A DNA stretch of 64,000 bases from Paludibacteraceae bacterium (GTDB lineage Bacteria; Bacteroidota; Bacteroidia; Bacteroidales; Paludibacteraceae): the NCBI GenBank assembly GCA_905233415.1, contig CAJOEX010000001.1:1-64000 (forward strand). Reading direction: 5' to 3'. The translations under genes and the position numbers were made by a program. Under the pieces are notes generated by a model, which did not search any database, was not told the DNA's origin, and saw only the letters and a program-made list of their open reading frames with translations. Below, in pieces: positions 1-10,385 of the stretch (position 1 is its first letter; each line of letters opens with the position of its first letter).

Positions 1-228
1 TGCGGGTACACCATCTTTGTTGCGTTTGAAGTCAATTACGCGGAATTTCTGCTTGTGTCCACCACCGATATAACGCATGGTCTCTTTACCAGTGTTGTTG
101 CGACCACCCGTTTTCAGTTTACCGAACACGAGAGACTTCTCCGGTGCGCTTGCGGTAATTGTCTCAAACGCGCCGATAATTTTGTGTCTTTGCCCCGGTG
201 TAGAGGGTTTTAATTTACGTACAGCCAT
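1..228 (-). CDS. rplB: 50S ribosomal protein L2, 5' part (cut by window edge)
   Basis: Minus-strand reading gives [47 protein letters not shown]...; follows rplW in S10 order. Confidence 0.93.
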   Translation of the reverse strand, partial: MAVRKLKPSTPGQRHKIIGAFETITASAPEKSLVFGKLKTGGRNNTGKETMRYIGGGHKQKFRVIDFKRNKDGVPA

Positions 229-230
229 TT

Positions 231-521
231 TTAGATATTGCTATAAAAATCAATTGTTTCACCTTCTTTCAATGTCACAATCGCTTTCTTATATGCCTGT
301 TGTGCACCACGAAGCAAACCGCTTTTTGTCCAGCGTTGTTTGCTCTTCGGAGCTACGATCAAGGTATTTACATCCAGCACTTGAACATTGTACATTTCTT
401 CTACTGCCTTCTTGATTTGAACCTTATTGGCAGTACGCTCTACGCGGAATCCGTAGCGATTCAACTTCTCGCCGGCGGCGGTCATCTTTTCAGTGACGAT
501 AGGTTTAATAATAATTGCCAT
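231..521 (-). CDS. rplW: 50S ribosomal protein L23
   Basis: [46 protein letters not shown]; operon position. Confidence 0.96.
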   Translation of the reverse strand: MAIIIKPIVTEKMTAAGEKLNRYGFRVERTANKVQIKKAVEEMYNVQVLDVNTLIVAPKSKQRWTKSGLLRGAQQAYKKAIVTLKEGETIDFYSNI

Positions 522-533
522 AATCTTGCCTCC

Positions 534-1160
534 TTATGCTAAAGTTTCCTCGATTGCCTTTACGCTGTCTTGCAACAGGATAACGACATTCGAATTCATG
601 ATTGCGTATGTATTCAATTCGTTAACAGTAACCACATTGGTACGTTCGATATTACGTGCGGATTTCAGTACTACATCGTTGTTTGCGGGCAGTACTACCA
701 GCACTTTCTTACCGGTTGCATTCAGCTTTGCCAGTACTTCAACCATTGCCTTCGTCTTCGGAGCGTCGAAATTCAGCGCATCCAATACAAGGATTTGGTC
801 GTTCTTTGCACGCAGACTCAAAGCCGAGCGGCGGGCAAGCTGTTTAACTTTGTGGTTCAGCTTGAAGCTGTAATCGCGAGGTACAGGACCGAAAATCGTA
901 CCACCACCTACGCGTACCGGAGATTTGAAATCACCCGGACGTGCACCGCCGCCGCCTTTCTGACGACCCAGTTTGCGGGTAGAGTGTGCGTTTTCGCTAC
1001 GTTGTTTCGCTTTGGCTGTTCCCTGACGGTTGTTAGCCAAGAACTGCTTAACGTCCAAGTAAATAGCGTGGTCGTTAGGCTCGATTCCGAAGATCTCATC
1101 ATTCAGTTTGATCTTCTTACCGGTCTTCTCACCGGCTTGATTCAAAATACTAAGTTCCAT
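534..1160 (-). CDS. rplD: 50S ribosomal protein L4
   Basis: L4 family sequence ([28 protein letters not shown]); operon position. Confidence 0.97.
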   Translation of the reverse strand: MELSILNQAGEKTGKKIKLNDEIFGIEPNDHAIYLDVKQFLANNRQGTAKAKQRSENAHSTRKLGRQKGGGGARPGDFKSPVRVGGGTIFGPVPRDYSFKLNHKVKQLARRSALSLRAKNDQILVLDALNFDAPKTKAMVEVLAKLNATGKKVLVVLPANNDVVLKSARNIERTNVVTVNELNTYAIMNSNVVILLQDSVKAIEETLA

Positions 1161-1165
1161 ACTTT

Positions 1166-1783
1166 TTACTTGTTAATTGTTACAATACTGTTCTTTGCGC
1201 CCGGAATACTTCCCTTGACCATAATCAAGTTGTACTCTGGAATCACTTTCAAAACGAAAAGGTTTTGAACTGTTACGCGGTCAACACCCATGTGACCTGC
1301 CATACGGGTTCCCGGGAAAATACGGCTCGGGTATGCACATGCACCTACAGAACCGGGTGCACGCAGACGGTCGTCCTGACCGTGTGTGGATTGCCCCACA
1401 CCACCGAATCCGTGACGTTTTACAACGCCTTGGAAACCTTTACCTTTGCTGGTACCTACAACGTCGACAAAACTACCTTCCTCGAAGATACTTACGTTGA
1501 TTTCGTCACCAAGCTTCAACTCCTGGTCAAAACCGCCAAACTCTGCCAAATAACGCATGGGATTGACGCCTGCAGCCTTGAAGTGACCGGCCTCGGCTTT
1601 GTTCGTGTGCTTCTCGCTCTTCTGCTTGAAACCCAGCTGAACTGCCTCATAGCCATCCTTCTCCACTGTCTTCAGTTGCGTAACTACGCAAGGACCAGCT
1701 TCAATAACGGTGCATGGTATGTTCTTACCATCGGCACCGAATACGGATGTCATTCCGATTTTTTTACCTAATAATCCTGGCAT
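1166..1783 (-). CDS. rplC: 50S ribosomal protein L3
   Basis: [15 protein letters not shown]...[35 protein letters not shown]. Confidence 0.97.
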   Translation of the reverse strand: MPGLLGKKIGMTSVFGADGKNIPCTVIEAGPCVVTQLKTVEKDGYEAVQLGFKQKSEKHTNKAEAGHFKAAGVNPMRYLAEFGGFDQELKLGDEINVSIFEEGSFVDVVGTSKGKGFQGVVKRHGFGGVGQSTHGQDDRLRAPGSVGACAYPSRIFPGTRMAGHMGVDRVTVQNLFVLKVIPEYNLIMVKGSIPGAKNSIVTINK

Positions 1784-1898
1784 TTTGCTTAGATTGAATA
1801 ATTGTTAATAATTGTTTTTTCCGTTCTCGCCGACGGGGTTCGTCGTGTTGTTACACCTTTGCTATCCGTCGGAAACGGCTTGTTTGGGATTTTTGTTA

Positions 1899-2204
1899 TC
1901 AAACCTTGATTTCAACTTCCACACCACTTGCAAGCTCAAGTTTCATCAGTGCCTCAACAGTCTTGTTGTTGCTGTTGTAGATGTCAATGAGACGCTTGTA
2001 GTTGGCCAACTCGAATTGCTCACGGCTCTTCTTGTTTACGAACGTTGAGCGGTTTACGGTGAAGATACGTTTGTGTGTCGGCAGTGGAATAGGACCGCTT
2101 ACTACGGCACCTGTTGCCTTAACTGTCTTCACAATCTTCTCAGCCGATTTGTCAACCAGGTTGTGGTCGAACGATTTCAGTTTGATACGAATTTTTTGAC
2201 TCAT
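1899..2204 (-). CDS. rpsJ: 30S ribosomal protein S10
   Basis: [25 protein letters not shown]...[29 protein letters not shown]. Confidence 0.97.
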   Translation of the reverse strand: MSQKIRIKLKSFDHNLVDKSAEKIVKTVKATGAVVSGPIPLPTHKRIFTVNRSTFVNKKSREQFELANYKRLIDIYNSNNKTVEALMKLELASGVEVEIKV

Positions 2205-2340
2205 TTTTTTTAATTTTAATTTTTAATTTTTAAATCTTACACAGCGCAGAATCCCCTAAAGAGTCATTCGCTCAGAAGACTCGTACGCGTGTGTGTTATT
2301 TTATTGTACGTGCACGCCTGCACGCGAGGTTATCTGTCAA

Positions 2341-4458
2341 TCAAACAAGGTCTGCACGACCGCCGCATTCTGTCAGCACGGCTTTCGCTATCGAACTTGT
2401 TACCGGCTCGTAATGTGAGAACTCCATACTGCTGGTTGCACGTCCGGAAGTAATCGTACGCAGAGCCGTCACATAGCCGAACATCTCGGCCAACGGCACT
2501 TTCGCCTTCACGATACGGGCACCCGTGCGGGCGGTATCCATACCTTCAACCTGTCCGCGACGTTTGTTCAAGTCACCAATCACGTCACCCATATTCTCAT
2601 CCGGAGTTACGATTTCAATCTTCATAATCGGCTCCATGAGTACAGGTTTTGCTTTTATACAAGCGTTCTTGAATGCTATCTGCGCACAGATTTCAAAACT
2701 CAACTGGTCACTGTCCACAGGATGAAAACTACCATCCAACACGGTCACTTTCAGTTTGTCAAGCGGGAAGCCTGCCAGTACGCCGTTCTTCATCGCGGTC
2801 TGGAAGCCCTTCTCAATGGCAGGAATATACTCCTTCGGAATATCACCGCCTTTTACCACATCCACAAACTGTAACGTACCCTCAAACTCCGGGTCTGCCG
2901 GTTCCACGCGGACAATGATGTCTGCAAACTTACCGCGACCACCGGTTTGTTTCTTGTACGTCTCACGCAACTCTACCGGAGCGCTGATTGCCTCACGGTA
3001 AGCCACTTGCGGACGCCCCTGGTTGCACTCCACCTTGAACTCGCGTTTCAAGCGGTCAATGATAATCTCAAGGTGCAACTCGCCCATTCCGGAAATAACC
3101 GTCTGACCGGTCTGGTCATCCGTCTTCACCGTGAACGTCGGGTCTTCCTCCGCCAATTTTGCCAATCCTACGCCTAATTTGTCGAGGTCTTGCTGGCTCT
3201 TCGGCTCTACTGAGATACCGATGACCGGAGCGGGGAACTCGATGCTCTCCAGTGTAATCGGTTTTTCTTCCGCGCATAGCGTGTCGCCCGTGCGTATATC
3301 CTTAAATCCTACGCACGCGCCTATGTCGCCTGCGCATATGACATCCACCGGATTCTGGTGATTCGAGTGCATCTGGAAGATACGGCTGATACGTTCTTTC
3401 TTGCCCGAACGGGTGTTATACACGTACGAACCTGCTTCCAGTTTGCCTGAATACACTCTGAAATAGCACAAACGTCCCACATACGGGTCGGTTGCAATCT
3501 TGAACGCCAACGCGCACAATGGCTCATCTTCGCTCGGATGACGTACAACCGGCTTGTCGTTACGCGGGTCTGTACCGGCGATCTCCTCTGCATCCAACGG
3601 ACTTGGCAGATAAGCACAAACGGCATCCAGCATTGTCTGAACGCCTTTGTTCTTAAAGCTCGAACCGCAGATGACGGGGAATATATGCAATCCGACCGTA
3701 CCCTTCCGGATGGCGGAACGGATTTCTTCTTCGGTAATTGTTGACGGGTCGGAGAAATATTTCTCCATCAGCACATCGTCAAATTCCGCACAGGCCTCAA
3801 GCATCTTGTCGCGCCATTCTTCCGCTTCTGCTTGCAGATTGGCGGGAATAGCCTCTTCTACATACTCGGCTCCCAGTGTCTCGTCATGCCAGATGATAGA
3901 CTTCATCTTTATGAGGTCCACCACACCCTTGAATGTTTCTTCTGCACCAACAGGAATCTGAATCGGACACGGAGTCGCACCAAGCGTTTCTTTGATTTGG
4001 CGTACCACATCAAAGAAGTTGGCACCGCTGCGGTCCATCTTGTTCACATAGCAGATACGGGGAACATTATACTTGTCTGCCTGACGCCACACAGTCTCGC
4101 TCTGCGGCTGCACGCCGCCTACTGCGCAGAATGTCGCCACAGCGCCATCCAGAATACGCAGCGAACGCTCCACCTCAACGGTAAAGTCCACGTGACCCGG
4201 AGTGTCTATCAGGTTGATTTTGTATTTCTCGCCGTTGTATGTCCAATAAGTGGTCGTAGCAGCAGACGTGATAGTGATACCACGTTCCTGCTCCTGTTCC
4301 ATCCAGTCCATCGTAGCTGCACCGTCGTGAACCTCACCCATTTTGTGAGTCAGTCCGGTGTAGTAGAGAATACGTTCTGAAGTAGTAGTCTTACCGGCAT
4401 CAATGTGAGCCATGATACCGATATTCCTATTATATTTCAAATCGTGTTTTGCCATCAA
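2341..4458 (-). CDS. fusA: Elongation factor G
   Basis: [22 protein letters not shown]...[17 protein letters not shown]; 705 aa; str operon position. Confidence 0.97.
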   Translation of the reverse strand: MMAKHDLKYNRNIGIMAHIDAGKTTTSERILYYTGLTHKMGEVHDGAATMDWMEQEQERGITITSAATTTYWTYNGEKYKINLIDTPGHVDFTVEVERSLRILDGAVATFCAVGGVQPQSETVWRQADKYNVPRICYVNKMDRSGANFFDVVRQIKETLGATPCPIQIPVGAEETFKGVVDLIKMKSIIWHDETLGAEYVEEAIPANLQAEAEEWRDKMLEACAEFDDVLMEKYFSDPSTITEEEIRSAIRKGTVGLHIFPVICGSSFKNKGVQTMLDAVCAYLPSPLDAEEIAGTDPRNDKPVVRHPSEDEPLCALAFKIATDPYVGRLCYFRVYSGKLEAGSYVYNTRSGKKERISRIFQMHSNHQNPVDVICAGDIGACVGFKDIRTGDTLCAEEKPITLESIEFPAPVIGISVEPKSQQDLDKLGVGLAKLAEEDPTFTVKTDDQTGQTVISGMGELHLEIIIDRLKREFKVECNQGRPQVAYREAISAPVELRETYKKQTGGRGKFADIIVRVEPADPEFEGTLQFVDVVKGGDIPKEYIPAIEKGFQTAMKNGVLAGFPLDKLKVTVLDGSFHPVDSDQLSFEICAQIAFKNACIKAKPVLMEPIMKIEIVTPDENMGDVIGDLNKRRGQVEGMDTARTGARIVKAKVPLAEMFGYVTALRTITSGRATSSMEFSHYEPVTSSIAKAVLTECGGRADLV

Positions 4459-4463
4459 ATTTT

Positions 4464-4511
4464 GAAATCTTCAAATTTTCAAATCTTCAAATTTTCAAAT
4501 CCTCAAATCTC
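4464..4511. repeat. 16-bp (2 x 8-bp CAAATYTT) tandem array, 3 copies
   Basis: gaaatcttcaaatttt|caaatcttcaaatttt|caaatcctcaaatctc, abutting the rpsG stop codon. Confidence 0.9.
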
Positions 4512-4988
4512 TTAGAATCTGAAGTGTGCAAACGCACGGTTGGCCTCAGCCATACGGTGCATATCCTCTTTACGCTTGAAGGCACCACCTTGGTTGTTGA
4601 TGGCATCCATGATTTCCGCCGCCAGTTTCTCGGCCATTGAGTGACCGCCGCGTTTGCGGGCGAAGTTAATCATGTTCTTCATTGCGATGGATTCTTTGCG
4701 GTCTGCACGAATCTCTGTCGGAACCTGGAAGGTGGCACCACCGATACGTTTCGACTTAACCTCTACCAACGGAGTGATGTTGTCGAGAGCCTGTTTCCAG
4801 ATGTCCAGTGCAGACTTCTCAGCATCTTTGTTCTTTTGACCAACGAGGTCCAAAGCGGTGTAGAACACGTGATACGAGGTGTTCTTCTTACCATCGAGCA
4901 TCAGGTGGTTAACGAATTTTGCCACCATTACCTCGCCGAATACCGGATCCGGCAGGATGACGCGTTTTTTGGGTTTTGCTTTTCTCAT
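4512..4988 (-). CDS. rpsG: 30S ribosomal protein S7
   Basis: [35 protein letters not shown]... Confidence 0.97.
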   Translation of the reverse strand: MRKAKPKKRVILPDPVFGEVMVAKFVNHLMLDGKKNTSYHVFYTALDLVGQKNKDAEKSALDIWKQALDNITPLVEVKSKRIGGATFQVPTEIRADRKESIAMKNMINFARKRGGHSMAEKLAAEIMDAINNQGGAFKRKEDMHRMAEANRAFAHFRF

Positions 4989-5010
4989 TTCTTTACTTTT
5001 GTTTTAAGCG

Positions 5011-5042
5011 GGAATCTTCAAATTTTCAAATCTTCAAATTCC
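5011..5042. repeat. Second copy of the 16-bp CAAATCTT-type array, 2 units
   Basis: ggaatcttcaaatttt|caaatcttcaaattcc. Confidence 0.85.
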
Positions 5043-5066
5043 CTTGGCTGTAATCGCTTCAGGATG

Positions 5067-5094
5067 TCAATTGTCAATTATCAATTGTCAACTA
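5067..5094. repeat. 7-bp TCAATTG-type tandem array, 4 units
   Basis: tcaattg|tcaatta|tcaattg|tcaacta. Confidence 0.85.
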
Positions 5095-5220
5095 TCCTTA
5101 CTCAACCGATCAACCCATTTTTAATCTGTCCCAGCGTATGGAACGTTTAGTTAGTTTTTAATCTTGAGCTTCCCGTTCGTCTGTCAGCAGCATGCTGCGG
5201 CCTTACAGTGTAACACTCTC

Positions 5221-5255
5221 ACAGCGAAGCGGTCTAACAGGCGAAGCCGGTCTTC
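5221..5255. repeat. GCGAAGCGGTC-type repeat at the rpsL stop codon
   Basis: acagcgaagcggtctaacaggcgaagccggtcttc; shares 'cggtctaacaggcgaagccggtc' with 18908-18930. Confidence 0.85.
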
Positions 5256-5636
5256 TTACTTTTTCGCTTTCGGACGTTTCGCACCGTACTTCGAGCGGCG
5301 TTGCAGGCGGTTAGCCACACCGGCGGTATCCAGTGTACCACGAACAATGTGGTAACGTACACCCGGCAGGTCCTTTACACGACCGCCACGTACCATTACG
5401 ATACTGTGCTCCTGCAGGTTGTGACCTTCACCCGGAATGTAGGCATTCACTTCCTTCTGGTTCGTCAGACGAACACGTGCCACCTTACGCATTGCGGAAT
5501 TAGGCTTTTTAGGAGTTGTTGTGTAAACACGTACACATACGCCACGACGTTGCGGGCAGCTGTCCAATGCAGGGCTCTTGCTCTTGTCGATAAGTTCTGC
5601 TCTTCCTTTTCTAACTAATTGTTGAATTGTAGGCAT
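5256..5636 (-). CDS. rpsL: 30S ribosomal protein S12
   Basis: [14 protein letters not shown]...[34 protein letters not shown]. Confidence 0.97.
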   Translation of the reverse strand: MPTIQQLVRKGRAELIDKSKSPALDSCPQRRGVCVRVYTTTPKKPNSAMRKVARVRLTNQKEVNAYIPGEGHNLQEHSIVMVRGGRVKDLPGVRYHIVRGTLDTAGVANRLQRRSKYGAKRPKAKK

Positions 5637-5848
5637 TGTAACTTGTTTTGGTTAATAATTGTTTCTTTTTATTATGCGCACACATGTCTTATTCGCACGC
5701 ACGCCAAAAAAAGCGTGCAAAGTTACTACATTTTTCCCATATACACAAATATTTTCATCAAAAAATCACTTTTTTCGCCATTTTTCGTCATTTTTCTGCA
5801 TTTTGCTACTTCAATATTACAAAAACTGACGAAAAAATTCCAAAAACA

Positions 5849-5880
5849 TTTGCACAATTCAAAAAAATGCCGTACCTTTG
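5849..5880 (+). promoter_or_regulatory. Bacteroidetes-type promoter for the FGE/caspase/DUF4384 operon
   Basis: TTTG (5849) - 20 nt - TACCTTTG (5873-5880). Confidence 0.75.
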
Positions 5881-5922
5881 CACGCTCAAACAAAAACACT
5901 CGAAACATAACCCGTTTTCAAC

Positions 5923-6936
5923 ATGATAAAACGTATATTACCGCTTCTTTTATGCGCGTTGTTTCCGCTGATGCTTGCCGCTCAAAAGGCAACGGACATC
6001 GTTGCCAGACAGGTCGGAAACACCATTGAGATTACTTATAATCTCGACAAAGACGCCATCACGACACTTTACCTTTCCCGTGACGGAGGTGAGACCTATA
6101 AGGAGTCACCAAAATCTTTAACCGGAGACATCGGTGTGACAGGTGCCGGAAAAGGCAAGAAAATCGTCTGGAACATCCTCGCGGACGGCGATGACTGGGA
6201 TATTGCCCAGGCACGATTCAAAATCGAAACCGAAAGCGTCGCACAACTAACTTTTACCGTTGGTAAATGCAAATTCGTCATGGTTCAGGTAGAGGGCGGA
6301 ACATTCCAGATGGGTTGTACCTCCGAACAGGGCGACGACTGCTCTGACCTTGAACGGCCTGTCCGTACAGTTACAGTCGGTGATTTCCACATAGCCCAGA
6401 CTGAAGTCACACAGGCGCTCTGGCAGGCCGTAATGGGAACAAACATCCGCCAGCAACGCCAGAAAGCCGATGTCACTTGGGACATCTACGGTGAAGGCGA
6501 CAACTACCCCATGTACTATGTCAGCTGGCTTGAATGCCAGGAGTTCATCCGTCGTCTCAACAGCGTCTATGCCTCGCAGTTAGGCGGTTTGCACTTTGCT
6601 TTACCGACCGAAGCACAATGGGAATATGCCGCCCGTGGTGGCAGCCAACCCAGTCCATACCAGAAGAAATACAGCGGCAGCGACCTCATCGGCTCGGTTG
6701 CCTGGTACGAGAACAACAGCAATCATACCACCCATCCGGTGGCAACAAAAATTGCAAACACCTTGGACATCTATGATATGAGCGGAAACGTGCGCGAGTG
6801 GTGCGAAGACAACTATGTTGTCCGCGGAGGCAGCTGGTTTGACAAAGCCGCAAACTGCCGTGTCTCCTACCGCACAGCATACACCCAGAATGCCCGTTTC
6901 AGCAGTCTCGGATTCCGTTTAGTACTTACCAAATAA
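5923..6936 (+). CDS. Exported formylglycine-generating-enzyme (FGE/SUMF1)-like domain protein
   Basis: Signal peptide; VEGGTFQMGCTSEQGDD...YPMYYVSWLECQEFIRRLN...ALPTEAQWEYAARGGSQ...MSGNVREWCEDNYVVRGGSW...SLGFRLV. Confidence 0.88.
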   Translation: MIKRILPLLLCALFPLMLAAQKATDIVARQVGNTIEITYNLDKDAITTLYLSRDGGETYKESPKSLTGDIGVTGAGKGKKIVWNILADGDDWDIAQARFKIETESVAQLTFTVGKCKFVMVQVEGGTFQMGCTSEQGDDCSDLERPVRTVTVGDFHIAQTEVTQALWQAVMGTNIRQQRQKADVTWDIYGEGDNYPMYYVSWLECQEFIRRLNSVYASQLGGLHFALPTEAQWEYAARGGSQPSPYQKKYSGSDLIGSVAWYENNSNHTTHPVATKIANTLDIYDMSGNVREWCEDNYVVRGGSWFDKAANCRVSYRTAYTQNARFSSLGFRLVLTK

Positions 6937-6942
6937 CGCAAC

Positions 6943-8373
6943 ATGATGAAAAAACTGATATTCTCCTTAGCCGCAATGGTGGCGCTTACGGCCGCCGCCC
7001 AGTCGAATGAATCCAATGTCATTTCGATTTCCGTGCACAAACTCATGTACTTCAGCGACTATGCCAAACCCATAGTCGAAAAAGCCATCAACGAATGGCA
7101 GGTCAAAGACGAGTTTGAAAAACTCTCGGACTACCAGAAACGCGTCAACGAACAGACTCGCGCCGCCAAAATCAAGGAACTGACCGCCAAATGCGAGAAA
7201 GCATACATGAAGAAATACGAAGCCACGCTTCGTCCGAATGTGACATTGGATGCCATGTACGACGCAGATAACGAGGTTTTCATGCTCTCCGACCCGACTT
7301 TCGGAAACATGCTTGTCAACGTTCCGCTCTCCGAAGCAAGGGCGTTCAAGCAGAACTGGTCAAGCGTCAAACTCACGCCGAAATACTTCATCGAAAACGA
7401 CGTGATTGCCATGGCGTCGCTGGATATTTATTTCCCGACGCTCCGCAAGCATTATTCCTACTCCAACCAGGCATCCCTGAAATACGAACAGGCGCAGGTG
7501 GACTACAATTTCAACGACATTGAAATTGCCGCTTCCGGCAACAACGCCTCGAAAGGGCAGCAGACCATTTCCGAAAAGAAAGTCTCCGTCGGCAAATCCG
7601 CTGTGGACCAGAATATTCCCGAAACAGGCGCTTCCAACAGTAATACGTTCGTGGTTATTATCGCCAACGAGAATTATAAATCCGTTGCTTCCGTGCCTTA
7701 CGCCATCAACGACGGACATGTGCTGGCGAAATACTGTCAGCGCACGCTCGGCATTCCCGCCACGAACATCAAAGTGCACGACAATGCCACCTACAACGAC
7801 ATGCGTCTGGCTATTGCTTGGCTCAAGAACGTCTGCGACAAGTACGAAGGCGATGCTTCCGTCATTTTCTACTATGCCGGACACGGTATTCCCGATGCAT
7901 CCGACAAATCCGCCTACCTGCTGCCTGTTGACGGCGATGGACGGTATGTCGCAACCGGATACAAACTGGACGAACTCTACGACAAATTAGGCGCTATGCC
8001 CACCAAGTCCGTAACGGTTATTCTGGACGCATGTTTCTCAGGTGCCAATCGTGACGGAAAAATGCTTGCTTCCGAACGTGGCGTGGCGCTCAAATCCCGT
8101 CCCGGGCAGCCCAAAGGAAACATGGTCGTTTTCTCTGCCGCACAAGGCGATGAAACCGCTTTGCCCAACGACCAGGAAGGACACGGCATGTTCACCTACT
8201 ACATCCTCAAGAAACTGCAGGAAACCAAAGGCGATGTGACTTTGCAGGACCTTTCCGCGTATGTTATCCGTGAAGTCGGACGCACTTCCGCCGTTATCAA
8301 CAAACCGCAAACGCCTAGCATCAACCCCTCACCTGCCGTAGTGGATGATTGGAAAAACTGGAAACTTAAATAA
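6943..8373 (+). CDS. Exported caspase-like (peptidase C14 / metacaspase-type) protein
   Basis: Signal peptide; catalytic-type motifs FYYAGHG and ILDACFSG. Confidence 0.87.
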   Translation: MMKKLIFSLAAMVALTAAAQSNESNVISISVHKLMYFSDYAKPIVEKAINEWQVKDEFEKLSDYQKRVNEQTRAAKIKELTAKCEKAYMKKYEATLRPNVTLDAMYDADNEVFMLSDPTFGNMLVNVPLSEARAFKQNWSSVKLTPKYFIENDVIAMASLDIYFPTLRKHYSYSNQASLKYEQAQVDYNFNDIEIAASGNNASKGQQTISEKKVSVGKSAVDQNIPETGASNSNTFVVIIANENYKSVASVPYAINDGHVLAKYCQRTLGIPATNIKVHDNATYNDMRLAIAWLKNVCDKYEGDASVIFYYAGHGIPDASDKSAYLLPVDGDGRYVATGYKLDELYDKLGAMPTKSVTVILDACFSGANRDGKMLASERGVALKSRPGQPKGNMVVFSAAQGDETALPNDQEGHGMFTYYILKKLQETKGDVTLQDLSAYVIREVGRTSAVINKPQTPSINPSPAVVDDWKNWKLK

Positions 8374-8380
8374 AACCGAT

Positions 8381-9271
8381 ATGAAACGTATATTTATCTG
8401 TGTGCTGTGTGCTGTTTTCTCTATTCCTTTCTTCGCCGCCAAGCCGAATGTGAAGGAAATTGTTTATGATTACGTTTATCGCTCCAACGACCGCAACGAG
8501 TCACAGTCACAGGCCGAACAACATGCCATCGAAAAAGCCAAGCAGAAAGCCCTCGAAGACTATTTCGGTTTGGATGTCAGCAGTATTGTGGTCACGATGG
8601 AAACCGAGCACGGCAACGATGGCAAATACTCCGACGAAGACGATTTCTATTCGCTCGGAAGCACGGTTGCACGCGGCGAATGGATTGAACAACGCGACGA
8701 ACGCGTGATTGAATCCCGCCACAATGGCGAATTCTGGGAAGTCAAAGTGCATGTCGAAGGTACCGCCCGCGAGAAAACCGGCACGCCAATCGACATCAAA
8801 TATTCCTTTATCAGTAACCAATTTGACCGCGAAAGTCGCACTATTTATTACGACCAGGACGACCTCCTTATGCGTTTCACCTCGCCTGTGGACGGCATGT
8901 TGTGCGTTTACCTGGTCGATGCGGAAAAGACGGCATACTGCCTGCTGCCGTTGGAAGGTAACGGTGCCGGCGCACAGGAAATCAAAGCCAATGAAGATTA
9001 CGTCTTCTTCCGGCCGGAACCATCCCTCGCTTTCCCGGGCTACAAACTGACAACCACGCAGAAGCAGGAGCAGAACGTGATTTACATCATCTTCTCGCCG
9101 AACCGCATAACAAAAGCACGTGACTTGAAAGGCCAAAAGAATATGCAAGGCGACAACCTCCCACGCAATCTGGCATATGAAGACTTTATCCGTTGGCTGG
9201 CAAAGAACCAGACAGCCGATGCAGATTTATTGGTCAGAACAGAACACATCCAAATCAAAAAAATCCGATAA
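8381..9271 (+). CDS. Exported DUF4384-like protein
   Basis: ATG at 8381 (MKRIFICVLCAVFSIPFFAA); LLMRFTSPVDGMLCVYLVDAEKTAYCLLP...YIIFSPN. Confidence 0.65.
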   Translation: MKRIFICVLCAVFSIPFFAAKPNVKEIVYDYVYRSNDRNESQSQAEQHAIEKAKQKALEDYFGLDVSSIVVTMETEHGNDGKYSDEDDFYSLGSTVARGEWIEQRDERVIESRHNGEFWEVKVHVEGTAREKTGTPIDIKYSFISNQFDRESRTIYYDQDDLLMRFTSPVDGMLCVYLVDAEKTAYCLLPLEGNGAGAQEIKANEDYVFFRPEPSLAFPGYKLTTTQKQEQNVIYIIFSPNRITKARDLKGQKNMQGDNLPRNLAYEDFIRWLAKNQTADADLLVRTEHIQIKKIR

Positions 9272-9308
9272 AACGAACACAAAACAGCCTCATTTTTTCC
9301 TTGTCAAG

Positions 9309-9363
9309 TACGATAGATATACGTTAGATTTACGTTAGATTGACGATACATTGACGATAGATT
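9309..9363. repeat. 11-bp degenerate tandem array, 5 units
   Basis: tacgatagata|tacgttagatt|tacgttagatt|gacgatacatt|gacgatagatt. Confidence 0.88.
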
Positions 9364-9374
9364 ACGCTACTCTT

Positions 9375-10265
9375 ATGCGAAGACGAGTGATTGGAATCGG
9401 AGAAACCGTTTTGGACATTCTGTTCAAGAACGACCAGCCGCAAAAAGCTGTTCCGGGAGGCTCCACGTTCAACAGCATCGTTTCACTTGGACGGGCAGGA
9501 ATCTCCTGTGCCATGGTTACGGAAGCCGGAGACGACCACATCGGCGACATCATCTGCCGTTTCCTGCACGAGAATGGGGTCTCTGCAGACTTTGTCTGCC
9601 GCCACAAAAACGTCAAATCCCACATTTCGCTTGCTTTTTTGGATGACAAGAATGATGCGCAGTATGTTTTCTACAAAGACCATGCGTCTGTTTCCCTGGA
9701 CGGTCCGCTGCCCGAAATACAGCCTGACGACATCATTTTGTTTGGTTCGTTCTTTGCTATCAATCCCGCCATTCGTCCGGTGGTGGGCACGTTGCTGCAT
9801 GAAGCACGAAAAGCCGGCGCTTGGTTGTATTACGATGTCAATTTCCGCAAACCGCACATTGCCGATTTGCCGCAGGTGATGACCAATATCGAGGAGAACA
9901 TGCAACTTTCGGATGTCGTACGCGGCTCAACGGAGGACTTTGCCTATTTGTACGGTTTGCACGACGGCGAAGCCATCTATAACAAAGTCAAATCCTTCTG
10001 CAACACACTTATCCTGACCGACGGAGCGCATCCCATCCGCATCTTTACGCCTTCCGGCTGCGAGACATATCCTGTGCAACCGATAGAAACCGTCAGCACG
10101 GTTGGAGCCGGAGACAATTTCAATGCCGGATACATTTATGCGCTTTTACAAGGCAAAAACGACCAGGCAGAACGCATTGCCATGGCGCAGCGTTGGAGTC
10201 AGGACGTATGCCGCCAGATTGGTAATAATATCAGCGACGATTTGGTCGCACGGCTGCGTGTTTGA
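9375..10265 (+). CDS. PfkB-family carbohydrate kinase
   Basis: VIGIGETVLDILFKN...VPGGSTFNSIVSLGRAG...TVGAGDNFNAGYIYALL. Confidence 0.9.
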   Translation: MRRRVIGIGETVLDILFKNDQPQKAVPGGSTFNSIVSLGRAGISCAMVTEAGDDHIGDIICRFLHENGVSADFVCRHKNVKSHISLAFLDDKNDAQYVFYKDHASVSLDGPLPEIQPDDIILFGSFFAINPAIRPVVGTLLHEARKAGAWLYYDVNFRKPHIADLPQVMTNIEENMQLSDVVRGSTEDFAYLYGLHDGEAIYNKVKSFCNTLILTDGAHPIRIFTPSGCETYPVQPIETVSTVGAGDNFNAGYIYALLQGKNDQAERIAMAQRWSQDVCRQIGNNISDDLVARLRV

Positions 10266-10314
10266 CATAAATCATCCTGGAAAATAAAGAAAAATCGCAC
10301 AAAATGCAGAAAAA

Positions 10315-10346
10315 TTTGCACACGTGCGTTTTTTTTCGTACCTTTG
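10315..10346 (+). promoter_or_regulatory. Bacteroidetes-type promoter upstream of ruvA
   Basis: TTTG (10315) - 20 nt - TACCTTTG (10339-10346). Confidence 0.75.
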
Positions 10347-10385
10347 CGCGCTTTTTGTGTTTTTATGCACACGAGCCCGTGAATT

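Noticed and set aside
77-415. Plus-strand ORFs over the ribosomal operon (77-415, 570-1268, 1265-1771, 3832-4380 and others)
   Set aside because: Antisense to highly conserved ribosomal protein and EF-G genes.
5648-6029. ORFs in the rpsL-FGE gap (5619-6029, 5648-5926)
   Set aside because: Low-complexity AT-rich region containing the promoter at 5849-5880; no coding signature.
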